This document shows positions 52,338 through 59,233 of a stretch of DNA of 64,000 nucleotides, one piece after another. This DNA comes from DASRWI01 sp035654655 (lineage in GTDB: Bacteria > Bacteroidota > Ignavibacteria > Ignavibacteriales > Ignavibacteriaceae), in NCBI GenBank assembly GCA_035654655.1, contig DASRWI010000029.1, positions 62,001 to 126,000 of the forward strand. The letters run 5' to 3'. Below the pieces are notes generated by a model that saw only the letters and a program-made list of their open reading frames with translations, did no database searches and had not been told where the DNA came from. Within the stretch, counting starts at the first letter, position 1. Each line of letters starts with the position of its first letter. The position numbers and the translations under genes are program-made.

Positions 52338-53630
52338 ATGACTACAATAGTTGATGTCCTAGGAAGAGAAATATTAGATTCAAGAGGAAATCCGACTTTA
52401 GAAGTTGAGGTATTATTAGAGAGTGGTGTTATTGGCAGAGCAGCTGTTCCAAGTGGTGCATCCACAGGTGAACATGAAGCAGTTGAATTAAGAGATGGAG
52501 ATAAAAGCCGTTACTTAGGTAAAGGTGTTCAAAAAGCAGTTGAAAATGTTAACGATAAAATTGCTGATGAAATTATAGATTTTGATGCTGCAGACCAGGT
52601 TTATCTTGATCAGTTTTTGATTGATATGGATGGTACACCTAATAAAGAAAATTTAGGTGCAAATGCTATCCTTGGCGTTTCATTAGCTGCTGCTAAAGCA
52701 ACCGCTGAAACTTTAGGTCTTCCTTTATATAGATATATTGGCGGTGTTAATGCTCGTACATTACCAGTTCCTATGATGAACATTCTCAATGGTGGCAGTC
52801 ACGCAGATAATAATGTGGATTTTCAGGAATTTATGATTATGCCAGTTGGTGCTCCTAATTTTGCTGAAGCTTTAAGAATGGGTGCTGAAACTTTTCATTC
52901 ACTTAAATCAGTTTTAAAGAAAAAAGGTTATAACACTGCAGTAGGTGATGAAGGCGGATTTGCTCCAAATTTAAAATCTAATGACGAAGCTATTGAAGTT
53001 ATTCTTGATGCGATTGAAAAAGCCGGTTATAAAGCAGGTACAGATATCGGTTTAGCTCTTGATGTTGCATCAAGTGAGATGTTCAAGAAAGAATCTAAAA
53101 AATATTCATTCTTCAAATCTTCAAAAGAAGAAAAAACTGCTGAACAAATGGTTGAGTTTTATTCTAATTGGGTCAATCAATATCCTATCTTCTCAATTGA
53201 AGATGGTCTTGATGAAAATGATTGGGATGGCTGGTTAGCTTTAACAGAAAGACTTGGCGGAAAAATTCAGTTGGTAGGTGATGATTTATTTGTAACTAAT
53301 ACTCAAAGATTAATTCAGGGAATTGAAAAAGGAATTGCAAACTCAATCCTTATTAAAGTAAATCAAATTGGTACCTTAACTGAAACTTTAGATGCAATTG
53401 AAATGGCTAAGAAAGCCGGATATACAAACGTAATAAGTCATCGTTCAGGAGAAACTGAAGATACTACTATTGCTGATATCGCTGTTGCAACTAATGCAGG
53501 ACAAATTAAAACAGGTTCTCTTTCAAGAACTGACCGTATTGCAAAATATAATCAGCTGTTAAGAATTGAAGAAGAACTTGATACTGCTGCAATCTTTTTG
53601 GGTATTGCTGCTTTAAATTATACAATGTAA
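52338..53630 (+). CDS. eno: Enolase
   Basis: A 430-residue enolase, interconverting 2-phosphoglycerate and PEP. Family features: GREILDSRGNPT at the N terminus, PSGASTGEHEAVELRDGD (active-site loop), GDEGGFAP, SIEDGLDENDW, QLVGDDLFVTN and the catalytic-region HRSGETEDTTIAD. Metal ligands (Asp, Glu, Asp) fall in DVASSE, SIED and GDD. A good Shine-Dalgarno (GGAGA) precedes the ATG. With pyk in the same window it covers the last two steps of glycolysis, although the two genes are far apart and on opposite strands. Confidence 0.98.
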   Translation: MTTIVDVLGREILDSRGNPTLEVEVLLESGVIGRAAVPSGASTGEHEAVELRDGDKSRYLGKGVQKAVENVNDKIADEIIDFDAADQVYLDQFLIDMDGTPNKENLGANAILGVSLAAAKATAETLGLPLYRYIGGVNARTLPVPMMNILNGGSHADNNVDFQEFMIMPVGAPNFAEALRMGAETFHSLKSVLKKKGYNTAVGDEGGFAPNLKSNDEAIEVILDAIEKAGYKAGTDIGLALDVASSEMFKKESKKYSFFKSSKEEKTAEQMVEFYSNWVNQYPIFSIEDGLDENDWDGWLALTERLGGKIQLVGDDLFVTNTQRLIQGIEKGIANSILIKVNQIGTLTETLDAIEMAKKAGYTNVISHRSGETEDTTIADIAVATNAGQIKTGSLSRTDRIAKYNQLLRIEEELDTAAIFLGIAALNYTM

Positions 53631-53641
53631 TAAATTATGTT

Positions 53642-53678
53642 AAAGCGGACTCCTGAAAAGGGAGTCCGCTTTTTTTAT
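53642..53678 (+). terminator. Intrinsic terminator of eno
   Basis: Very strong stem AAAGCGGACTCC / GGAGTCCGCTTT followed by Ts, 11 bases after the stop. Confidence 0.95.
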
Positions 53679-53698
53679 CAAATTAAATTGAGAGCATT

Positions 53699-55066
53699 AT
53701 GCCTAATGAGCATTTAGAAAAATGTAACAAAATTATTAAAGACAACAACATTGAATTTATCGATTTAAAATGTTTAGACCTTACAGGTAGACTTCACCAC
53801 ATCACCTTGCCGGTATATGATGGTATTTTAGAAAAATTATTAAATGAAGGTGTTGGTTTTGATGGTTCAAGTTATGGTTTCAAGAAGGTTGAAAACAGTG
53901 ATATGATCCTTCTTCCTGACCTTGCTACTGCAGTTATTGACCCTTTCAGAGATGCACCGGCTTTAAGTTTTTATTCTCATATAGTTCTTACTGATGAAGA
54001 GAGAACTCCATTTCCGCAGGATGCAAGATTGCTTGCAAAAAAAGCAGAGAAACTTTTACTTGAAACAACAGGTGCAGATACTTCCTGGTGGGGACCTGAA
54101 TTTGAATTTTACATTTTTAAGAATGTTGAATATGATACACGCACAGCATCTTCATATTATAAAGTGGAGCACGAAGAAGAATTTTATAAAAAGGCTTACC
54201 ACGCTGCAAATCCGTTTGATGTTTATGATGACTTTAGAGATGAAGCCTGTAAAATCTTAAAGAAGTTCGGAATAAAAGTTAAGTATCATCATCACGAAGT
54301 TGGTGAAAGAGGTCAGCAGGAAATTGAAACTTATTTTTCTGATTTGTTAACAACCGGAGATAATATCATCTCAACAAAATATGCTTTGTTTAACTATGCA
54401 CTTCAGAAAAATTTATTCATAACCTTTATGCCTAAGCCAATGTATCAGCAGGCTGGCAATGGAATGCATCTGCATTTATATCTGACTAAGAATGGGAAAA
54501 ATCTTTTCTATCAAAAAGGTGAATACGGCAATATTAGTGAAATGGGAAGATACTTTATAGGCGGACTTCTGAAACACGGACCTGCCTTATCTGCATTCAC
54601 TAACCCAAGTACAAATTCATTTAAAAGATTAGTACCGGGATTTGAAGCTCCTGTTGCATTAACATACGGAACAGGTAACAGAGCATCAGCAATTAGAATT
54701 CCTAAGTATGTTTCTGATCCAAACACGACCAGGTTTGAATACAGACCACCTGACGCAACCGCAAATCCATACTTATGTTTAGTAGCAATGCTGCTTGCAG
54801 GTATTGATGGATTTGTAAACAAGATTGACCCTGTTAAAGAAGGATATGGACCATTCGATAGAAATGTTGAAGACCATATACATTTCCTTCCTCGCAATCT
54901 TGGTGAAGCATTAGACGCATTAGCATTAGACCATGAGTTCTTACGCAGAGGCGGAATTTTTACAGATGAATTACTTGAACAATGGGTAAAAGTAAAAACA
55001 GAAGAAATAGATGCTATCGGCACAATGCCACATCCGTTCGAATACAAAATGTATTTTAATTTATAG
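53699..55066 (+). CDS. glnA: Glutamine synthetase, type I
   Basis: A 455-residue glutamine synthetase making glutamine from glutamate, ammonium and ATP. Seen: beta-grasp N-terminal domain (FIDLKCLDLTGRLHH), GVGFDGSSYGF, WGPEFEFYIF, the glutamate/metal site HHHEVGERGQQEIE, GNGMHLHLYL, RLVPGFEAPVALTYGTGNR and RFEYRPPDATANPYL. The NLYDLP-type adenylylation tyrosine motif of the proteobacterial GSI-beta form is absent at the expected place near the C terminus (the region reads GGIFTDELLEQW), so control by adenylylation is unlikely. It is a single-gene unit between two terminators. Confidence 0.95.
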   Translation: MPNEHLEKCNKIIKDNNIEFIDLKCLDLTGRLHHITLPVYDGILEKLLNEGVGFDGSSYGFKKVENSDMILLPDLATAVIDPFRDAPALSFYSHIVLTDEERTPFPQDARLLAKKAEKLLLETTGADTSWWGPEFEFYIFKNVEYDTRTASSYYKVEHEEEFYKKAYHAANPFDVYDDFRDEACKILKKFGIKVKYHHHEVGERGQQEIETYFSDLLTTGDNIISTKYALFNYALQKNLFITFMPKPMYQQAGNGMHLHLYLTKNGKNLFYQKGEYGNISEMGRYFIGGLLKHGPALSAFTNPSTNSFKRLVPGFEAPVALTYGTGNRASAIRIPKYVSDPNTTRFEYRPPDATANPYLCLVAMLLAGIDGFVNKIDPVKEGYGPFDRNVEDHIHFLPRNLGEALDALALDHEFLRRGGIFTDELLEQWVKVKTEEIDAIGTMPHPFEYKMYFNL

Positions 55067-55077
55067 CGGTACACTGA

Positions 55078-55106
55078 GTATCCCGATTCGAATTCGGATC
55101 GGGATG
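55078..55106. repeat. REP-family stem with alternative palindromic loop
   Basis: GTATCCC ... GGGATG has the outer sequence of a minus-strand REP unit, but the usual three-base loop is replaced by GATTCGAATTCGGATC. The whole is a near-perfect 26-base palindrome (one T-G pair). It lies 12 bases after glnA; there is no T tract directly after it, so it is not itself a terminator. Confidence 0.6.
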
Positions 55107-55123
55107 TATCAAATGTGTAACGC

Positions 55124-55158
55124 AAAAAAGGAGAAGTGAAAGCTTCTCCTTTTTTTTA
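55124..55158 (+). terminator. Intrinsic terminator of glnA
   Basis: Stem GGAGAAG / CTTCTCC flanked by A and T runs, about 60 bases after glnA. Confidence 0.85.
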
Positions 55159-55192
55159 TAAATTATAGGTGTTATACGAAGCAATCATTAAT

Positions 55193-55233
55193 TCATCCCT
55201 ATACCAAAGGAGGACCACTTCGTGGCAGGATGA
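55193..55233. repeat. REP-like long-loop element
   Basis: Outer stem TCATCC / GGATGA with an internal segment containing CCAAAGG and GGACCACTTCGTGG. This shares its core with 25570-25613 and 61842-61884, although the stem bases differ. Confidence 0.68.
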
Positions 55234-55252
55234 TATCCAAAGGAAAATAAAT

Positions 55253-55318
55253 CATGCCGTAGACATATTTTAATAATAATGAAACTTATAAACGAAATCT
55301 TGCATTCCGTAGGAATAG
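55253..55318 (+). repeat. REP-like hairpin pair
   Basis: Unit 1 CATGCC-GTA-GACAT with tail ATTTTAATAATAATG (55253-55279), one stem mismatch; unit 2 GCATTCC-GTA-GGAAT (55302-55316). The period is exactly 50 bases. Confidence 0.78.
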
Positions 55319-55544
55319 GTTAAATCATGAACATCTTTAAGAAATCTTTTCAATCATGATTCAAAAAAAAATCCAGAGATTGCTTCTACATAGGGGCAAG
55401 CTGTCATAGAACTCCTCGCAACGATACTGATAGGTTATTGTCACTTTGTCATTCCTATTGCCAAAATTATTTTTTGCCTGTATTTAATTCATATTCTTCT
55501 GCCATTAATAAAATGAGAAAACGATGAATTTACTCACAAATTCA

Positions 55545-55575
55545 TTGGCACAACCTTTGAGTATTCTTGTATAAA
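55545..55575 (+). promoter_or_regulatory. Candidate promoter of the heat-shock cluster
   Basis: TTGGCA (55545-55550) and TATAAA (55570-55575) are 19 bases apart, 24 bases before the hsp20 start. TTGGCAC-N5-TTGAG also approximates a sigma-54 element, but the -12 position reads GA instead of GC. No CIRCE (HrcA) repeat is present. Confidence 0.35.
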
Positions 55576-55598
55576 TAAAAATAACAGGAGATGTTAAA

Positions 55599-55982
55599 AT
55601 GACAGACGTAAAAGATAATAAAGATACTTTGGTACAGGAATACAATAAAGAAGAGTATTATATTTATCCATTAGTAAATATTCACGAAACTAATGATGAG
55701 TTTGTTTTAGTTGCTGATATGCCCGGTGTACCTAAAGAGAATGTTACAATAAATTTTGCTGATGATTTTCTTACCATTAAAGGTAAAATGAATCCGGTGA
55801 ATTCTGAAGTTAAAAAATATATTCTTAAAGAAACCGGTTACGGCAATACTTATTTAAGAAAATTTAGAATTAATGATACAATTGATACTAATAAAATTGA
55901 TGCTGTGTATGAAAACGGTCAGTTGACTGTTAAAATGCCAAAACACGACAGAGTTAAACCAAGAACAATTTCAATTAAATAA
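55599..55982 (+). CDS. Hsp20/alpha-crystallin small heat-shock protein
   Basis: A 127-residue small heat-shock protein that binds unfolding proteins in large oligomers without ATP. The alpha-crystallin domain spans ~22-110: YPLVNIHETNDEFVLVADMPGV, then VTINFADDFLTIKG, and AVYENGQLTVKMPK (quoted in parts), with a C-terminal tail of RTISIK holding an I-x-I motif. It has a good Shine-Dalgarno (AGGAG). First gene of a unit with a second hsp20 (19-base gap). The two are clearly different subtypes rather than recent duplicates. Confidence 0.93.
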   Translation: MTDVKDNKDTLVQEYNKEEYYIYPLVNIHETNDEFVLVADMPGVPKENVTINFADDFLTIKGKMNPVNSEVKKYILKETGYGNTYLRKFRINDTIDTNKIDAVYENGQLTVKMPKHDRVKPRTISIK

Positions 55983-56001
55983 ATTTTAAGGAGGTAAAAT
56001 T

Positions 56002-56460
56002 ATGGCACTAGTAAAATTTAATCCTGTAAGAGACTTATTAAATTTTGAACGTGAGGTTTCGAGAATTATAAACAATTTTGAAAGATCATTCGATAGCGAT
56101 AATTCTTTACCACAAGAATTCGAAAACGCTATTTGGTCACCATTGTCTGATATTTCTGAAGATAAAGATACTTTCAAAATAAGACTAGACCTTCCAGGTA
56201 TGAAGAAGGAAGATGTAAAAATAAACATGGAAAACAATATGCTTTCCATTAGCGGTGAAAGAAAACAGGAAAAAGAATCAGACAATAGTAAGTATCATAG
56301 AGTTGAAAGAGTTTATGGTAAGTTTTATCGTTCATTTACTTTACCTGAATCAATTGAACATGAAAAGATTGATGCGGAATTCAAAGATGGTCAATTAACC
56401 ATTATTGTTCCTAAATCTGAAAAAGCGAAACCAAAACAATTGGAAATCAAAATTAAATAA
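56002..56460 (+). CDS. Hsp20/alpha-crystallin small heat-shock protein
   Basis: A 152-residue small heat-shock protein of the bacterial class (HSP18/IbpA-like). The N-terminal arm (VRDLLNFEREVSRIINNFERS) is followed by the alpha-crystallin domain (SPLSDISEDKDTFKIRLDLPGM; NMLSISGERKQEKE; RVYGKFYRSFTLPESI; AEFKDGQLTIIVPKSEK) and a C-terminal I-x-I (LEIKIK). A strong Shine-Dalgarno, AAGGAGGT, precedes the ATG, suggesting higher translation than the first hsp20. It is closed by a hairpin terminator, so the J-protein downstream may be read through or have its own promoter. Confidence 0.95.
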   Translation: MALVKFNPVRDLLNFEREVSRIINNFERSFDSDNSLPQEFENAIWSPLSDISEDKDTFKIRLDLPGMKKEDVKINMENNMLSISGERKQEKESDNSKYHRVERVYGKFYRSFTLPESIEHEKIDAEFKDGQLTIIVPKSEKAKPKQLEIKIK

Positions 56461-56485
56461 TTATCTTTCAGGTAGTTTTTAATTC

Positions 56486-56524
56486 AAGGGTAACTTATTA
56501 AAATATTTTTAAGTTACCCTTTTG
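56486..56524 (+). terminator. Intrinsic terminator after the second hsp20
   Basis: Perfect 12-bp stem AAGGGTAACTTA / TAAGTTACCCTT followed by TTTG. It lies between the hsp20 pair and the dnaJ-family gene. Confidence 0.8.
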
Positions 56525-56544
56525 TTTTTATAGAGGTAAGCAGA

Positions 56545-57480
56545 ATGGATTTTAAAGATTATTACAAAGTGCTTGGTGTTGATAAAAAAGCTTCTGATGA
56601 TGAAATAAGAAAAGTCTACAGAAAGCTTGCAAAACAATACCATCCTGATAAAAATCCCGGCGATAAAAAAGCTGAGGAAAGGTTTAAAGAAATTAGCGAA
56701 GCTTACAATGTATTAGGTGATAAAGAAAAAAGAAAAAAATATGATGAGCTGGCTGATAATTGGCAGTACTATGGAAATCAAGGCGCTGGCGGTCAACCTC
56801 AAGCTGATTGGTTTAAAAATTATCAGAACTCCGGACAGGGGAGTTCGTTTAATTTTTCAGGGAATTTTTCTGATTTCTTTAGTGGGTCAGGTGGCTTTGC
56901 AGATTTCTTTGAACAATTTATGGGAGGAAGTTCAAGTACTTCATCATCTAGAAAAGGAGGAAGAAGAACCACATATCAGTCTGCCCCCGCACAGGATTTA
57001 GAAGCTGAGTTACCATTAACCTTAAATGATGTTTTTCACGGAACTGAAAAACAGCTTAATGTTGATGGAAGAAAAATAAATATTAAAATCCAGCCTGGTT
57101 TAGAATCCGGTAAGAAGTTAAAATTAAGAAATCAGGGAAGAAATAACGGCAGTTTATTTTTAAAGATTAAAATAGCAGAGCATCCTATCTTTGAAAGAAA
57201 AGAAAATGACCTATATGCAGATGTTAATGTTGATATGTTCACTGCCGCTCTTGGTGGTAAAGCATCATTTACTACTATAGATAATAAAACCATTAATCTA
57301 AATATTGCACCCGGAACTGATTCAGGAACTTTATTAAGGGTTAAGGGAATGGGAATGCCAGCTTATAATAATAATTCTAACCGGGGAGATTTATTCTTAA
57401 AAGTAAAAATTATATCTCCAAAACATTTATCCGAAGATGAAAAAGAATTATTAAAGAAGATGGCTGAAAAAAGAAAATAA
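56545..57480 (+). CDS. J-domain co-chaperone of CbpA type
   Basis: A 311-residue DnaJ-family protein. The J domain (1-70) holds the HPD motif at residues 33-35 (YHPDKNPGDKKAEERFKEI). A Gly/Phe/Ser-rich linker (about 75-140) is followed by two DnaJ C-terminal substrate-binding domains (GTEKQLNVDGRKINIKIQPG; GKKLKLRNQG; GTDSGTLLRVKGMG). The CxxCxGxG zinc fingers of DnaJ are absent, so it is the CbpA (type II) kind. It should stimulate DnaK (not in this window). Adjacent hsp20 genes indicate a joint role in protein rescue. GAGG precedes the ATG. Confidence 0.92.
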   Translation: MDFKDYYKVLGVDKKASDDEIRKVYRKLAKQYHPDKNPGDKKAEERFKEISEAYNVLGDKEKRKKYDELADNWQYYGNQGAGGQPQADWFKNYQNSGQGSSFNFSGNFSDFFSGSGGFADFFEQFMGGSSSTSSSRKGGRRTTYQSAPAQDLEAELPLTLNDVFHGTEKQLNVDGRKINIKIQPGLESGKKLKLRNQGRNNGSLFLKIKIAEHPIFERKENDLYADVNVDMFTAALGGKASFTTIDNKTINLNIAPGTDSGTLLRVKGMGMPAYNNNSNRGDLFLKVKIISPKHLSEDEKELLKKMAEKRK

Positions 57481-57487
57481 ATTACTT

Positions 57488-58441
57488 CTAATAATTTTTT
57501 GCTATGAGAAGTCTGTATAATCCATAAATAAATCCAGATCCATAACCTAAGTGAATTGCAGGGTAAACTATTATAGAAATCAGTTTACCTTTTATTGTTT
57601 TATTCCCTCTGAAAGAAAAAATTAAATCCTGCAGTAGATAAATCGCCAAAGGCAGAAGCCAAAAAATACTTACTGCAGATAATGGCAATGAAAGAAAATA
57701 AAGAGTAAAGAACATTGGCATTAAATGACGAAGTTTAATTTCGGATTTAACTTTTTTTAACACTAAGGGTTTGTATTCTCCATACTGAAAATATTGTTTG
57801 AATAATCCTTTTATGTTATCTCTTGGATAATACCACAACTTAATATCGGGAGTTAAATATAATTTTTTCCCCATACTTTTGGCACGATAGAAAAGTTCAT
57901 CATCCTGGTTGCGAACTAAACGCGTATCAAATAAACCTACTTCATTAAAAACTTCTCTTTTAAAAGTACCGAAAGTTACACTGTCAGCATACCCTGTATA
58001 ATTTGCGTAATGACTTTTACTATCACCTGTGCCAAATTTGGAAGAAATTGCATTGCCAACTGCAGCCTGAAATATATTGTTATACTTTGTTAATGCAGGA
58101 CCGCCAACAATATCAGCATCAACCTTTTGAAAGGTCTCTAATATTTTTTCAAAATAGTCTATTGAATATTCTGAGTGAGCACCAATAATGGTAATATATT
58201 CTCCCTTTGCCTTATCAATTCCCATATTAAAGGCATAAGGAACATACTTATTTTTATTATGAAGCAGGTAAACATTCGGATGTTTCCTGCTGTAATCCAA
58301 TACTATATCGCAGGTTTTATCTTTAGAGCCGCCATCGACTATAAATAACTCTTTATCTTCTGGTTTAGAATTAACAAAGAAATCTAAAATCTTTCCTATA
58401 AATTTTTCTTCGTTAAAAGTAGGACAAATAACACTAATCAT
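57488..58441 (-). CDS. Family 2 glycosyltransferase
   Basis: A 317-residue membrane-associated GT2 glycosyltransferase. The nucleotide-sugar fold opens with VICPTFNEEKFIGKIL, LFIVDGGSKDKTCDI follows, and the usual DxD-like region reads IIGAHSEYS. The acceptor-side motif RNQDDELFYRA is the conserved (Q/R)xxDxEL-type element. Two to three hydrophobic helices near the C terminus (about 230-300) anchor it to the membrane. It overlaps nothing but lies 3 bases from the SDR gene upstream, so they are probably co-transcribed. Product (surface polysaccharide or glycolipid) is unknown. Confidence 0.88.
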   Translation of the reverse strand: MISVICPTFNEEKFIGKILDFFVNSKPEDKELFIVDGGSKDKTCDIVLDYSRKHPNVYLLHNKNKYVPYAFNMGIDKAKGEYITIIGAHSEYSIDYFEKILETFQKVDADIVGGPALTKYNNIFQAAVGNAISSKFGTGDSKSHYANYTGYADSVTFGTFKREVFNEVGLFDTRLVRNQDDELFYRAKSMGKKLYLTPDIKLWYYPRDNIKGLFKQYFQYGEYKPLVLKKVKSEIKLRHLMPMFFTLYFLSLPLSAVSIFWLLPLAIYLLQDLIFSFRGNKTIKGKLISIIVYPAIHLGYGSGFIYGLYRLLIAKNY

Positions 58442-58444
58442 TAA

Positions 58445-59212
58445 CTATTTCTTTCTATGAACCTGAGTTGATGACGCTTGTTGAGTTGGAGTTATAATAA
58501 TTTCATTTATGTTAACGTGTGCTGGTCTGGTCGCAGCAAATAAAACAGCCTGAGCAACATCATCAGGACCCAATGGATTAACACCTTCGTAAACTTTTGC
58601 TGCTCTCTCTTCATCACCTGAAAATCTAACTTTGGCAAATTCAGTTACAACCATTCCAGGGTCAACAGTTGTTACTTTAATGTTTTTATCAAGCAAATCA
58701 ATTCTAATTGCCTGAGTTAATCCTTTGACTGCAAATTTAGTAGCACAATAAACATTGCCATAAATATAAGCTTCATGTCCTGCTGTTGAACCAATATTGA
58801 TGATATGTCCTTTTTCACGTTCAACCATAAGGGGACTAACTGCACGGGTAACATAAAGTAAACCTTTAAGGTTTGTATCAATCATTTCTTCCCAATGTTC
58901 AACTTCTCCATCATTAATTTTGCTAAAGCCTCTTGCGAGTCCAGCATTATTAATTAGTATATCAATGCTTTTCCACTCATCCGTTAGCTTACCAATGGTC
59001 TTTTTAACTTCTGAATTGTTTCTTACATCTAGTACAATAGGGAGTACTTTTATTTTGTATCCTTCAGTTAATGAACTTGAAAGATTAAGTAATCTTTCTT
59101 CTCTTCTTGCAATTAAAATTAAGTTAGCACCTTCAGAAGCAAATGCAACAGCACAAGATTTACCAATTCCTGAAGTAGCGCCTGTTATTAAAACAATTTT
59201 ATCTTTGAGCAT
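58445..59212 (-). CDS. SDR family oxidoreductase (YdfG-like)
   Basis: A 255-residue classical short-chain dehydrogenase/reductase using NAD(P). The cofactor motif TGATSGIG (about 10-17), the NNAG motif, and the catalytic Ser/Tyr/Lys set in IGSTAGHEAYIYGNVYCATK (YxxxK) are present. The arginine pair RREER after the second strand suggests NADP. Its closest class by eye is the 3-hydroxy acid/serine dehydrogenase YdfG group. It lies 3 bases before the glycosyltransferase and 21 bases after the hexosaminidase gene, forming a three-gene leftward unit. Confidence 0.9.
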   Translation of the reverse strand: MLKDKIVLITGATSGIGKSCAVAFASEGANLILIARREERLLNLSSSLTEGYKIKVLPIVLDVRNNSEVKKTIGKLTDEWKSIDILINNAGLARGFSKINDGEVEHWEEMIDTNLKGLLYVTRAVSPLMVEREKGHIINIGSTAGHEAYIYGNVYCATKFAVKGLTQAIRIDLLDKNIKVTTVDPGMVVTEFAKVRFSGDEERAAKVYEGVNPLGPDDVAQAVLFAATRPAHVNINEIIITPTQQASSTQVHRKK

Positions 59213-59233
59213 TTTTCTTTTTTCCCTTAAAAT

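Larger units (their letters stand above)
55067..55598. other. 532-base gap with several REP-like elements before the heat-shock genes
   Basis: It holds a REP-family palindrome (55078-55106), the glnA terminator (55124-55158), a long-loop element (55193-55233) and a REP pair (55253-55318). Between about 55330 and 55540 I see nothing recognisable. A promoter candidate for the hsp20 gene is near 55545-55575. No open frame looks real. Confidence 0.6.

Noticed and set aside
55078..55106. Large palindrome after glnA read as the glnA terminator
   Set aside because: No T tract follows it on either strand; a proper terminator is at 55124-55158. Its arms match the REP family.
54511..55125. 204-codon open frame on the minus strand opposite glnA
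   Set aside because: It lies almost entirely antisense to a clear glutamine synthetase, has no recognisable domain, and arises from codon bias.
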